Source: Isoetes taiwanensis (taxonomy: Eukaryota > Streptophyta > Lycopodiopsida > Isoetales > Isoetaceae). Taken from it: a DNA stretch of 64,000 bases. Position 1 is the first letter of the stretch; each line of letters starts with the position of its first letter. The DNA lies in the NCBI GenBank assembly GCA_021234155.1, contig JAJEKV010000076.1, positions 6,153,468-6,217,467 on the forward strand. The letters are read 5' to 3'. Shown here one piece after another: positions 12,251 to 25,114 of this stretch. The translations under genes were made by a program, and so were the position numbers. The notes beneath the pieces are model-generated. The model had not been told where the DNA came from, did not search any database, and saw only the letters and a list, made by a program, of their open reading frames with translations.

Positions 12251-15000
12251 GTGGTTTCATTGGTCTGAGTGTTTGTGCTTAGGTTTTGTTCGGCAGAGAT
12301 AGCTGGCAAAGATCATCCTTATGTTTATCGTATGCAGGCCATCAAATTTTACAGAAAATTCGCAAGGATGTGGGCAAACTTGTTTGACCCAAATTTCTCC
12401 ATTTTTTTTTATCAGAAATACATTTCTCCTATGCTACCCGAACCTGAATCTTCGATTTTCAATTCTCCTCATTATGAAACCTCTTTGCTTTTAGAGACTT
12501 CTATGGTCAACCCTTTTTTCTTGACATTCCTCCTGAGTCGCCCATTCCTGCTGGTGTTTCACCCTAGACAGGCTTCAGACGTTGCTTTTAGGTTATGCCA
12601 GAAGGATACTCATGGCCTTAGTTTGGTCTTTTCAATATTGTTCTTACAACCTTAAGGTGATTCACACTTTTGCTTCAACCTTGTTCTTTGAGAATTCTTT
12701 GATTACCACCATAATTCCACTCACCTAAAGATGACTTCGATAGCTCATTCTTTATCTAGTTTTATAATTGACCTCCTTCAATATTGAGGCCATGTGGTTT
12801 CGATATTTTATTGTCAATTTCTAATTAGCTTTAACGTATTTATGTTGTTCAGGCAAACACTTCGCTTTATTTGCATCTGGGAGGTCCCCTCTTCCTCCTT
12901 TTTTTATTTCTCCTTTGCTTCTCTCCCCACTTCCAATCGGGCTATGATTTCTTATATTATGTTCTGCATTTCTCCGCGTATTGTCTTTTCTTTTTCATTA
13001 TTTACGTTGATGTTCGTGACTTCTTCTAACGAAAACCAATCCTGTTCAAGGGTTCCATTTCTTAGTTTCATCGGTCGCCGCTAAGGCTGGTTCTCCGCTG
13101 CTCTTTTCCTATCTCTTCCGCTGCCGATTTATCGCTTATCATTCTTCTGACCACCATCCTGTAAGGTCTTTTTCGCTTTCCTTCCTCTCTACGCCCCTAG
13201 TCATCCGCTTGCCCCGTAGGGATTGTCTTGCTCTGCTTGGATCCATCCTCTAATATGGTAATGATTCCCCGCTTCGCTGGGTTTCTGCATGTTTTGCTTC
13301 TGCATTTATTCCATGTCAATTTAATTCATTCTTGTTCTGGTTTTATAAGACTGTGGCGCTTCACAGATGCCCATTGAGGTCTCTTATTCTCTTTTTTATT
13401 TTCCTTTTGGGTGTTTTCTCCCTCCTCCCTCACGCTTCCAATCTCTCACACCTGGCCGCACATATTTCACTTATATCTTCTTTTTTCATTCATGTTGATG
13501 TTCTTATTCGCCTCTTCTCAACGAACCCGCCTTTGCTCCAGATGTAATGACAGGCATTTTGTTTTTGACCTAAAGATATGTCGGCTGACCTTTGTCTCTC
13601 TTTATATTCATGCATTTTATACTTTATGTTTCTCTTTGTTTTGCTTTCGCTATTCTTCCTTTATCGTTGTTTATTCTTTAGTTCCATGATAGCGGTTCCT
13701 TTTGTTGATCTCTATTCCTCGACGGATGGGCCATGTCTGGCATTATTATCTGTTTTGACTTCAACCAGTTATATTCACCTGACTTCTATCTTCAGATCCG
13801 CCTTCAATAAGATAACTATCCACTATGTCCTCGACCGATTCATACCATATGGGCATTGTATGTATTAATCGTACGAGCCGCCGACTAAGGTTGGCGCTTT
13901 AGATCTGGCTTATCTGGCGGCTGCTTTTCTTTTTCATTGTTTTTCTCTAATGTCCTTTTCCTTTTTTCGTGACCATTGAGTCGATACCGCCTTATGGCGC
14001 TCTCAGCTTCTTCTTCACCTTCATTTTCTTCCCCATCATTTCAGCCATTGGTTTCGCCGCCAACTGCGGAAGCTCCCTTTCTTCGCTGAACTGTACTTTT
14101 CTGACCATGGTTTTTCACTCCAAATGGTATCAATTTTGCCCGTGGTCATATCAGATTTTTTTAGTTTCGCCAGCTTTCGCTACTATCTCAACGCCAATTT
14201 CACCGCTTCCGTCATCTCATATCGTATCCTCTGTCCGGCTACGTCTTTCGCTTCCTCCTTCCTTCCCTTCAGCGGTTTTTATCCTCGGTCCGGTCATCAG
14301 GTGGTGGATCCTCGGTCTCGACCGCTTCGGTAGGCGGAGGTCTTCGCGATCGGCTGACCTTCCGAGGTTTCGCGCATGACCAGGCTTATAGTTGAGAAGT
14401 CCTTTGTAGTCGGCTCTGCTTTGTCTCTAGTCCCTTCCTCAATCCTGAGATCGATCCGAAATTACTCCGATCGCCATTCGAAGGACGGTTCATACAGGGG
14501 CCATTTCCGCTTTTGGCTTGGCGACGGCGTCAGTTTTCTTCTCCTCGGCTTCCTCCTTCCCGTCAACATGCGATGAGTCTTTTTTTTTCTATTTATTTTG
14601 AAATTCATGCTCTTTGTTAATTCTCCACCTCAGATGAGTTTTCCACCCGCCAGAGCAGCGAGGTTTGCGATTTGATAATCGAGGGTGGATGGTTATTTTT
14701 TACATCATGGTCTCTCACCTCATTGGTGATGTTTTTCCACCCCATGGTGATGCTATTCTTTTCTTTGTTTTCATTTTCTGGACGAGGTAAAATGAAGTCA
14801 CGGTTTTCCGGTTCATTTACCGGTGTTCTTTCGAGTTTTGTATCGCTTATGGATTCCCCGTCGAGTTTGCGTATTTTAGGCGATGTTCTTTTCTCGTTGA
14901 GTTTACATTTTATACCCTGATCAACGTTCCCCATCGGCGCTTTCTCAAAGACTTTATTCTCTTTCGTGAACCTTAATCTCCTCCTTCTTTGAGCTTATTG
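12250..15000. other. Pyrimidine-rich block of about 2.7 kb, purine-rich on the minus strand
   Basis: The plus strand is strongly biased to C and T for nearly 3 kb, giving a series of Phe/Ser/Leu-rich plus-strand frames that look like composition artefacts. The opposite strand reads as Lys/Glu/Arg-rich. The most protein-like piece is minus 14617-14934 (105 codons, many K, E, N and P). Weak long-period similarity is visible: CACTTCCAATC near 12930 recurs as CGCTTCCAATC near 13433, and GTTGATGTTC recurs near 13007 and 13494. It could be a decayed low-complexity gag-like or structural gene on the minus strand, but I recognise no family. Confidence 0.45.
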
Positions 15001-15757
15001 ATTTGTCACGGCGACGCTGGACAAATTAAGAGGATACCGCCGCAACAAATTTCACCAGAGGCGAGAAGGAAGGCGATATATTTGAAGAGGTTTTGCTTTA
15101 TTGTCTGCGTACTTTATGATCAGCCCTCCACCGGGAGGTTTATTTTATCACGCTTTTGTGTTGGTGATGTGCGCATGTGTCATTAGCCATGATCTGCCGA
15201 CTTCCATTCAGAGGTTTCAGAGCGATTTCGCCTTTACTTTTGTCCAGTTCTCACGTAGTTTATCACTAGGGTTTTTCTAAAACCGAAGGATGGGCTTTAA
15301 CTCTGATAAGCTTCAGGCCACCAGCCAAACACCTATTAGCATTGGTACATTTTAAGTGGGTCCAAACAGATATAATTCGATATTCCTTTGGCTTTCATGG
15401 GTAGTTCGCAGAAAGTGCTACCCACCATCCAGCTCCATTGTAGAAAATCACTAGATGAATGAGAGAAGCTAGCCATTTTGTGTCTCTCAAGCAGTCCCTT
15501 CCTGTAATGGGTGGATTTGCATCGGTTATTTGAATGCTCTTTCCATTTCAAATACAAAAATGCATCTTCTAGCCCTAAAATAAACCGGGACAAAAGTGGT
15601 TATCCAATATAATGGTCAATAAAAGGTTGTTCACAGATTTTTAACAGACATAACCATAATTTAATTGAATGATGGTTATAAGGATGTTCAATTTTCTCCA
15701 CTTCTTTTGCAGAAAAAGCTAAGCACTTTCTTACATTAGTCCGTAGACGTTAAGAGA

Positions 15758-16090
15758 TTGATGGACCCCAAATTGAAGGTTCCATATATATGGAAAGTTT
15801 GGACTAAAGTTTTTAAAAGCGATCTTTTTATAGTCCATCCATGGTCCTCTTCCACCCATCTATTAAGAGTCACTATCATACTACTTTCTCCTTTGTATGT
15901 GAACATCTGGCCTCTGATGTGTACTAAATATCATTGCTTTAGTGTTACTCATGTTGACTTTCATGCCTTTGATATCACAAAAAGCTTCCAAAGTAAGTAT
16001 GGTGTTGTCTCCTTTCCTCGAGTGTTTGACATTAGTAATAATATCTGAAAATTGCCCATCTTTGGTGGCAAACAGCATGATTATAGACAA
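15758..16090 (-). pseudogene. LINE reverse-transcriptase fragment
   Basis: Minus-strand frame 15881-16090 contains TLEAFCDIKGMKVNMSNTKA followed by MIF. This is the segment just after the YADD box in LINE reverse transcriptases ('L..FC...gmkvN..KTK.m.F'). The preceding MLFATKDGQ lies where L-Y-A-D-D would be and has lost the catalytic aspartates. The frame is short and isolated, so this is a dead fragment. It is probably related to the LINE copies at 18.8-23.0 and 37-38 kb. Confidence 0.65.
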
Positions 16091-16589
16091 AGAATGTAAG
16101 AAATAGTTGTAGTTGTAGAATATTAAAATATATTAATTTGTGTGTTATGCAAAGGTATTGTGATTAAACAAAACTTGTAAGGATCCAAGGCAAAGAGCCA
16201 AGGAGCAATAGGTAATTTGACCATTTGTTTTCTTTGGTTTAAAGACGCATATTTTGTATCCAATGGCATGTGACGCCGTAGGATGAGGGCTTCCAACACC
16301 ATGGGGCGTAGTGAAAGCTAAAGACTCTCAGTTGTCAATCGATGCTAGGGACACATAACCACATGGTTCAGCTGACAATGGTGATTTTCTAATTATTATG
16401 TATAGAAATTGGTTGCTGATTTCATAATTTTATATTATTACTTCAGCTTTTAGTTTTCATTGCAATAAGGACATATCAGAGGTCGGTGCTCGGATGATTT
16501 ATTGCGATGGATACTGAATGTAGACACGCGGGCACAAAATGCAGGCAACTTCTGTGATTTTAGACAATGTGTTTGTTATTTGTTTTGTT

Positions 16590-16706
16590 GGATTTTTCTT
16601 CCATTATGTTGGCAATGTTTTGGGTTATTCTAGTCCATTGTATGGTCCCATGGCTATTGGCCTCCGTGGACATTAAAAATCCTATTCTATTCTATTTTTC
16701 AATTTA
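16590..16706 (+). mobile_element. LINE 3' end remnant with (ATTCT)n tail
   Basis: GGCCTCCGTGGACATTAAAA followed by short ATTCT repeats matches the 3' terminus shared by the copies ending near 22.97, 36.66 and 38.35 kb (consensus GGTCTCCGTGGACGATAAAA plus a pentanucleotide tail). Only about 100 bp is recognisable. The minus-strand RT fragment just upstream lies in the opposite orientation and so belongs to another insertion. Confidence 0.65.
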
Positions 16707-17520
16707 TAGGCTTTGACATTAGGTAACATAATTCAAAATGACCCACAAATTATAAAACAACATATGCGTATGCATAAGACAAAGGGATAATTCCCTTTCC
16801 TTCATAATTGATCGTTGGTATAGCAGATAGGTACAACACATATTGCTTCAACATGCAAGGAAGGTGGATACAACACATATTGCGTCAACATGCACCGCTT
16901 CTCAAAACCCTCGAACGATGCATTTAAAATTGGATTGGATGCATACTATTTTGTTGTGACTATTAATATTTCATTCTTGTGGTACAATCGCATGATATGC
17001 CAAGGTGGGCAATTTTCTAGTAAAATATATGGTGTATATGCTTAAATTTTTCCTCGATCTTTCGATTCCCAGCACTACCCATAGAGCGTGGAAATTGAAT
17101 TACTACACACTTTAACAAATTGGTGCCTCCCGCATGTCGACATGTCCCTAAGATGACGTGAAATCGCCGCTATCATGAAACCCAGAGTTGAGTTAGGAAG
17201 GCGCATCTTTGGTAAGAAAGGTTCCAAGCTTATCCAAAGATGGACAAAGAAGATTTGACCAGATTCAGAGGATTTTCCGTATATATTGGGAATCGCTAGA
17301 GTGCCACAAAACATGAGATTTGCTATAGGCAAGATGCTCAATTGAAACTTAACATCAGACATCATTTATCTTAAAGATCCATTCCTACCTGGTAGCTTAT
17401 CACATTACTTACCTCTTTATATATATATAAGATAATCACAACTTATCTGGAGACTTTAAGTTGTGATGATGGACTATCAATACCATGCAATCTGGCTTCA
17501 TCCCAATGATATATTTCAAT

Positions 17521-17945
17521 AATGTTGCTACTACATTGAAGGTTGTATTCTAACGTGTGTACAGAACATGCCGTGAGGATAGTCTATTTAACTAAATTAT
17601 GCAAAAGCTACAATAGCTGGCTTCATTGGTGACTTCAAGAGGATGATGTCAGTCTCCGATGGGAGTGGAAAGTTTTGAGTGATGGCGGTTACAGGGAATC
17701 ATCTGGTTTTCAGAGTCACATTATTATGAGATATGTCCTAATGTTGCTACTACATTTGAAGGTATTCACTGTGCATGCAAAACATGCCAGAGGATAGTCT
17801 ATTTAAAGTTAAATTATGCAAAAGCTTACAATAGCTCTGTTGGTGACTTCTTGAAGAGGATGATGCTGGCCCTAGGATGTGGAAGAAAGTTTTATGGTGA
17901 TGGTTATGGAACTCCTCACATCCGCTAGAGTCACACCGTTACAGG
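17521..17945. repeat. Tandem repeat of about 220 bp, two copies
   Basis: Copies at about 17521-17740 and 17741-17945 each run from AATGTTGCTACTACATT through ACATGCC, GAGGATAGTCTATTTAA, AAATTATGCAAAAGCT and GTGACTTC to an AGAGTCACA-like end. They differ by small indels. No coding frame runs through them. Confidence 0.75.
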
Positions 17946-18769
17946 AGATCCTCCCATCTTCTGTTGCCATAGTATCTGGCTCTGGATTATCCACGAATAA
18001 TCTTTATTTATTCATCGCTAGTTTTTAAGCACTTTCTCAATTCCTGATTTTTGTTGTGGATGATAGAATCATTGAGGGCTCTGAGGATTTAAGATAGTCC
18101 CCATGATTGAAAATCGTGATGTAAATAATCTTCCTCTTTTGCAAGTCGATGATGAGGAGAACTTAATGAATGCAAAAAGAGATGTCGATATAAGTTTTCA
18201 GTTGCTTCTGGATGTCTATGGAATCGGGTAAGCAGGCAATTCTTGCCCTCACCCAAACTACATTGCCTCCCATTTTGTCTAACTTCTTTCTCCTGCAGCC
18301 AAATATATGCTCCAAACTATTGGATAACCGTATTTGGCATTATTATCTCTCGCCAATAGTATGTGGAAAGATATATTGGCCTATTAGCCAAATCTTAATT
18401 GGTGAAAGGGTGTTTCCTCAATGGTCATTTAATTGCAGCAAAGTCGGGCATATACCTACAATATTTACATGGTTTCAATGATCTTCACGCCAGAGAGTAA
18501 GATGCAAGTAAATTTCAACTTTTGTCCTGTACTTCATTTGGGGCGTTAACGAGTAGGCTACAAGTAGTATTAAAGTTGCTTCTGGTGGAAGTGCGACATC
18601 CAAAAATCCACAAGAGACTTGCATCTTAGACGCCTCCTTCAAAGCAGCGGTGTTCTCATCTCCGTTAATTTGAAAATTATTCTAAATGAACTTGATTCCT
18701 CTCGTGGATGATTCCTTGCTTTCACCCGCCTTTATACACTCCAATGGTGTTTCATAGTCAAGGCCTCTC

Positions 18770-21700
18770 GGGCAACTACCTTGGGTAGTATCCGGTTGAC
18801 ATTAGCTACGTGCCCATGCCTCCCCAAATTCCTAAAAGGCATATTCTGGCATGGAGCAGTGCCCTCAAGCAGTTTAGGATCGATAAGTTACTTGCCACAT
18901 TTAGTCAGGGACGCCATCACCATGATGGATTCTCAAGTAGTCGAAGCACGCTGCCTCCCATACCGAATTCCTCATATATTGATCCCCGTGATCTAGCTAG
19001 AGACATAGCATGGGTGTGCTCGCGGGAAGACTAGTATTTCGATAGTCACCGGTACCGCGGCAAGGTTTTCGTGGATAGACTTTGACTTAAGCGTACCGAT
19101 ATGCCGACTGGTCTGGAATGCTCATAATCTTCCCTTCTTCACCACACAACACAGATCGGGTATGGCGAGGTACCTCAAGATTGATCCATCCAACTTTCTT
19201 AAGTCGTGTTATGAGCTTTTGGCAATTCAAGATGAGTTGTCTCGCGACCTAATATAGAAGTGGGGTATGGAATTCAATTTTGTTTCCAAAAGGGTTAGCA
19301 CTTGGGTTCACGTATCAAAACCATTCGGCCGCAAGAGCTTATGTCCAATGTGTGGTGTGGTCTATGCCTTGAGGCCCCTGAGCACTACATGTTTCCCTCG
19401 CCTCCGCTTCCATCTACTTTCACTCACCGCTTCCCGCCCCTCCCTCATGACTCAGCCGCATACCCATCCCCGACAAATAGGAATTGTGCCATCTCTGGTC
19501 TCTGCTGGAATCGGCCGAGGCTTCCCTTTGGCGTATGGGGACAAATTCAACTCCCGCGGGTGTACTCTGGGTGATGGATCTCATCTTCCCTCAATGGAGA
19601 CATGGGAGCATGCTGGGGCACAAAGCACCGATTTGCCGCTACCAACATTTCTGGCCTTCACACCGCGGAGGTGACGTCAGGGTCATGGTGGAGTGGCTTG
19701 CTACTACCGGACAACCTTTGGCACATTCTACATCTCCGTATTATCGTGTGGTAATGCACACAACCTGGCATTTCCGGTTCGTGTGCATAATACCGGCAAC
19801 TCTTCTCTCGCTATTTCCTCATGCATGCAAAGACCTTCTATCGCAGCCTACCCCGATGCGATAGGATGGACCCGCATGCCGATCTATATGATGACATACA
19901 AAGATCAGCAGTTGGGTAGGGTCGTCCTTCTTGAGATTTCAATGCACGGACAGGAGTAGAGCAACCCATGCGACTTGACCCCTCGGTTGACGATGTCCTC
20001 AGCCTTCCTTATGGTAGCCCGCCACGCTGGTCGGATGGCGGCCAGTCACTTTCGCTTTGGCGAGGCTGTTGCTCCGCTTATGTGGCATTTTTGACTTGAT
20101 AATTTGCAATGGCCTTTCCGCTGCTGGATTCACAAATTACAATCGCGCACGTGACAATCGTGGGGAGGGTCTAGTGTGGTGGACTATGTGCTTGTAGCGC
20201 GCAAGATATGCATCTCATCGTCATTGGGGAACAGATCGGGATGAGGATGTCGACTCGCATCACCTCCCACTTTATTTGGACGCTGGTTTGGCGAGCCGCT
20301 TTAACCCCCACTATGTCGGCCCTGGGCCCTCGGTTGAGACCGGGATTATGAGCAGTGCGAGGACTACGCCGAGATGCTCATGGACGCCCTCGGCAATTAC
20401 GCCGGACCTCCACACTGGAAGCGTGACGGACGGTGACTTGGCTATTACGGGATGTGGGACAGTGCTTTTGGCGGGGGCAGCGCCGCCGCTCGGGGTCAAG
20501 AACATTCGGCGAACCTATGGTTTGATGCGACTATAAAGAACATAGCTGGCATTTCTGGTCACGATGCGGATCGTAATTGCAGCTTGCGGGCCACCACCAC
20601 GCATCTGCCTTTATCCGAAGGACACACAAAGGCGCGGTGCCTTGCCAAGCATCGTGGGGAGATGTTCGGCCTCTTTGGACACTCATCCTCCGAACCTTTC
20701 AGTAGCAGAGTGCTTGAGAAGGCCCTGACCCTACGAGGGGGACATCACACACAAGGGGTGGGAGCGATTTTGCCAAAGCAGGCTCTATGACCCGCCCGGG
20801 ACGCGTGCGCCCATACCCCCGGGATGGCCCCCCATTGGTTCACCGTGGGCGAGGATGTTGAGAAGGGCCCGCAATCCGCTGGTAGCTAATGGGAAAGGCA
20901 AAATGACCTGATGGTATGCGTGCCGAGTTACTCAAATGGGGCGAGGCCGACGCTTGTGCCCGATCCTCCACTACCCTCGCTCAACTGAGCATTGCAGAGG
21001 GTCTCCCCAGGCCAATGGACCCGCCGCTGTGGTTGTTCCCATTCACAAGCAAGCACCCGGCACACCGTCCGCCAATTACCTGACCATCATGGTCGGCCGG
21101 CATTTGCCAAAACCGCTATCGGCATTCTCAGCAAAGCAGCTTGACCTGGCCGGGCGTAGGGCAGCCGGATGCGAAGCTCACACGTGCAAAGCTTCGACCT
21201 CGCCACTCAACCATTGACCATATCTTTACCGGGTGGGCACCGGATTGAAGACGCAAATCATCTACCGACTTGTATTGTCGCTTGTGGACTTCGCAAAGGC
21301 TTTTGATACGGCCCCCTCGAAAGCTGCGGGCTAGGATCAAGGCTAACCGGGCTCCCGCCGCCTGTGCGTAATGCCATATACAAAGTTGTATGAGAGTGTT
21401 TTTGCAAGATGCGGTACCGACGGGCCAAGCATTCACCATGAGTATTCTGGTCCGGCAGGTTGCCCCTCTCGCCAACACTTTTTGGCCTCTACATTGATCA
21501 GTTAGAGCCCCGCTTATCGGAAGCATGGGGTGGCATACGACTTTTGCACTGTGTCATCAGCCGGCTCATCTATGGGGCGATGTTGGCATTGCCCACACCC
21601 CGAAGCTATGCAGTCTCACCGATGCCCTAGACATTTTGTCGCTACGTATTACGCGTCTAACTGCCAAGACCGGTGGTTCTATATCCTCTCGCGACGCCAC

Positions 21701-22987
21701 CCCATGCCTCCTCGCACTCACATATCTGGGATACGTGCGGACGTCACGCCCACCTACAAGTACCTAGGGTGGAGTTCCCCTCCTCAGCCGAGGGGCGTCT
21801 ATCCGCCATGTGGGTGGCCAGCTTCAAAAGCCGCTTTATGCCATGCAACAACAAATCACCGTGCGTAGCTATATGATTGCAGGCCATCGGTCACATCCGT
21901 CGCACCGGGTCGAAACCGGCCCTTAAATGCGGGGTCGGTTTGGGGCTGGGCTGCCTTTGCATGCACTGAATGACTTGGAGCAGGTGAGAAGGCATTTTGG
22001 CAGGCACTTGATGAAACCTTCAGCCCCTCATCGATTCTCACGCAGAGCTCGATTCTGCCGCTTCACTGGCACTCTTGATAGACACATCGTCTATTTTTCG
22101 CAAAGTGGTTACTATGGGTGATGCTTTCGCCCCTCGACTTTTTTTACACCGGGTGGCCATGAGTCCAGCAGCAGCCTTAGGGGCCCTGTTGCAGGGGTAA
22201 GAGAGACTGGTTCGCCATATGGAACGCGCGGGGAGCACGATGCGCGATACCGGTATTTACCGGGCCGATCGTGGACTGCGGGGGAGTACCTAGATGCTTG
22301 TTTCCTTGGCAAGCTCTGGGACCCCATTGCTCTAAGAGCAGTCAAAATGGCCCATTACAAGGAGCACATCAACCTCGGGTTAGCCCGGGGCCCATGACTC
22401 TACCTGCGTTCCCGCTCCCCACGAAAAGCCTTGACTCATTGCCTCCATTACCGCGCAGTGCCCACCATCTTCGCATGATCGAGAGGCAGGCGGGTGGATT
22501 GGGGAGCCCCGCCGGGGCAAAGCTCGTCGATCCGGGCATCAAGCGGGTGCCATTGAGGATGAGTCTCACACTTTCTGTAGTTTCCCGGGTCCGCTCACTT
22601 TATCCGGGCCGATCACGCTCTTGCAAATGCAGAGGGCGTGCCCTTGCATTTATTGATGAAATAATAATGCCGTCGACGCGTGCCCGGGGTCATACATCCG
22701 TGAGGTAATGACTCCGCGAGGTCACACCTTTGCCCCGCTACTGGCCGTCCGGCCGACTAGGCACTATCGGGGGTGGTGATGATCAGAGTATATTGGGATG
22801 TTTTACTGCATTTTATATGATTAAAGTATTTGTCGTACAGAGTTGATTCTTTGCCTGGTTTTCCCTCGAAAAAAACCTTTGAGTGGGTTTTTAATCGGCA
22901 AGAATCCGCTTGTGCTGCTTTTTATATGGGTCCCATAGACCGATTGGTCTCCTCGGTGGACGATAAAAGTACCTTCCTTCCTTCCTT
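18770..22987 (+). mobile_element. Degenerate GC-rich LINE (non-LTR retrotransposon), near full length
   Basis: LINE hallmarks occur in order on the plus strand. Near 19921-19955, 'VVLL.DFNARTG' recovers across a one-base frame break (the endonuclease GDFNAR box). Near 20170-20275, SSVVDYVLVAR is followed by a scrambled SDHLPL, the end of an exonuclease-endonuclease-phosphatase domain. At 21280-21312, LVDFAKAFDT is RT motif A. A damaged L-I-Y-(A-D-D)-V-G lies near 21567-21595, and TYKYLG-like sequence near 21751-21769. The 3' end at about 22969 carries GTGGACGATAAAA, then a (CTTC)n tail. GC content is clearly higher than in the flanks. Almost every motif is interrupted by small indels, so it is inactive. 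Sequence from 18.77 to about 19.7 kb may hold ORF1, but I recognise no domain there and the 5' limit is approximate. Confidence 0.75.
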
Positions 22988-23323
22988 GCATAGAGATTCA
23001 ACCCATATGGAACTGGATTTAAGGATTATTCCACACTACATTGCACAGTCAAGAATTTCACCTGGGCACATATCTTATTGGGTGGCCACGGGCAAAGAAG
23101 TTACCCTTTCACCTTTGTAAGGCATGGCTATTATGGCTCATCTGGAAGAGGCGGCAAATGAAGGTCTTCTGAAATGCAAAGGTGCAACACAGTACTCTGA
23201 TTCCTCAGTTGAGGTACAAACTGTACATCTCATATCAAGCATTCACTTGGAAAGAACAGGTGAAATCTACTATTTGAGAAAGGACGATTCATGTTCTAGA
23301 TATGCGTACCCTGACTTGTTGCA
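22985..23323 (+). pseudogene. Exon-like open frame of unknown family, one in-frame stop
   Basis: A single frame runs from the LINE tail to 23323 with only one stop (TAA at 23118-23120). It ends in a good splice donor context, TTGCAG|GTATTC. The peptide is not low-complexity (for example SSIHLERTGEIYYLRKDD). A CTTTGTAAG just before the second half could act as an acceptor, which would make the second half (23124-23323) an independent exon. I do not recognise the family. It may be a gene fragment beside or carried with the LINE. Confidence 0.3.
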
Positions 23324-24420
23324 GGTATTCTTATCGCTCTTCATGTACTTTAAATTATATTTCATTTTATCCTTCCAAAAAAAAAAAGTAACGTATTCTT
23401 CAAAAAACAAACACCTATATTGATTCCTGTTTTGAACCATAGGATTATAAATGCCCAATCATTTTGTTGCACTATTTAAATATAAATTGCATTGTTAACA
23501 ATATTGCAGAGGTAGTCTTTAATAGTATGCCTACTCAAAATGTGGTAAACAAGGATATTAATTGTAAAAGGATGTTGTACAGCCAAATAATATTCGAGTT
23601 ATCAATAGCCTGAATGCATTTCATCTATGGTAGCTTTCACGTGATAGAGAGTATTTTAACGTCACGCCACTAGGCAGCATCCAACTGGACATGTGATCAC
23701 ACACCACAACACTACATTGCTTGGTTGGGCCCTGCCCCCAACCACTTTACATTGCGTTATGCGGTAGGGTTTTGACACCCAAATTGAAAGCGATTACGGG
23801 CAAAAAAGAAACAAAAAAGAAACAAAAAAAGAAACATGCTAGATAATCTTGATGCTCCTCTAGACATGTATGTTTGGATGTGGATGCTTAGAAGATGCAT
23901 GTGACAAATTGGATAGAATATAACACCAAGATTTCATCTGACAAAACAGCCACAACAGGCTATGTATAGTAAAGGGCACCTTGAAAGTATTTAATATCAG
24001 AGGAGAAATGAAACTAGAGACATCTCTAGAAAGGGCAAAAGAGCGAGAGCACATCCCCACAACTTGGTTTGTCATGTTATGGAAACTGGGTTCTTTCATT
24101 CTGTAGGATGCATACCATTCCCATTACGATGGCTTAGAGCAAATGAGAATTCAACTACAAAACAAACATCAACTGATATATGACAAAGCATGGTCGCTAG
24201 AAGACAAACCCAAGGCCGAACTTGGGCAATTCAGAAGTTGTAGAGGACTTCTGAAGAAATGGAAGGTGCTTTTGCCACAGGCAAAAAATTTGTCTCTACT
24301 TACTTGCCACAAAGCAAAGGCAAGGCTTCAGAACTCCCTAATGGCCTGAATCTCTTAAATGCCACTCCATTTCCTTATAGAAGGCAAAGCATCAATCTGA
24401 TCAATGGATGCAACCCAAGA
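23324..24420. other. AT-rich non-coding stretch
   Basis: Contains short A runs (including an AAACAAAAAAG-type repeat near 23800-23835) and only short unsupported frames. Nothing else recognised. Confidence 0.5.
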
Positions 24421-24421
24421 C

Positions 24422-24545
24422 GGATGGACACGGTGCCACATTCACACACATTGTTTGAAGACCCTTCCATTCTAATTCCCCAAGAAGGATGGACACGATG
24501 CCACATTCACACACATTGTTTTAAGACCCTTCCATTCTAATTCCT
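24422..24545. repeat. 65-bp tandem duplication
   Basis: Units starting at 24422 and 24487 both read GGATGGACAC, then GCCACATTCACACACATTG and GACCCTTCCATTCTAATTCC. They are nearly identical apart from a few substitutions. Seen directly. Confidence 0.9.
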
Positions 24546-25114
24546 TGAACTGTCGCATTGCCTATTCCCACTCTTAATTATCCGAAACTCGAGGCCATGT
24601 CATTGTATTTTTGGGTTCATATAAGACTCCACTTACCATATCCCACATCGAGGCCATGCCTTATTGTATATTGGGAAAAGTCTAGGATGAGCGAACAAGA
24701 ACTCATGTTGCTATATGTGCTAAACTAAAACGTTTGGACAATTGTGATGCAGAAAATGACAAACCTCTAACAAATGTTTTGCCAAGCTAGCATTGTTTAT
24801 GCTGAAACCCTCATGGTTGTTAGTGCCCTCCAAAGGGTTCAAGTGTCTTCTCCATTCGGTCGACCTTCAAATCCATTTTTGTTAGTTCAATGAGCCATTG
24901 AATTACGTGGACAATGCCATCCAACCAGTACCAATCATCCAAGTCTTACGTCCAGAAAACCAGCATACCATTTGTTTTAGCACCAAACCACAGTTCTTTC
25001 ATGAAGTAATTTATACAGTTTGGCATCAAAAACCACCATCTAACATAGAACAAAATTGCAAGTTGGAGAATAGTACATAAACTATCTTGCCGAGCTTCAT
25101 CTTGCATATAATAT

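Noticed and set aside
12269-14579. Series of long plus-strand frames rich in Phe, Ser and Leu
   Set aside because: Explained by the pyrimidine bias of the block. Several overlap in different frames and none shows a conserved motif.
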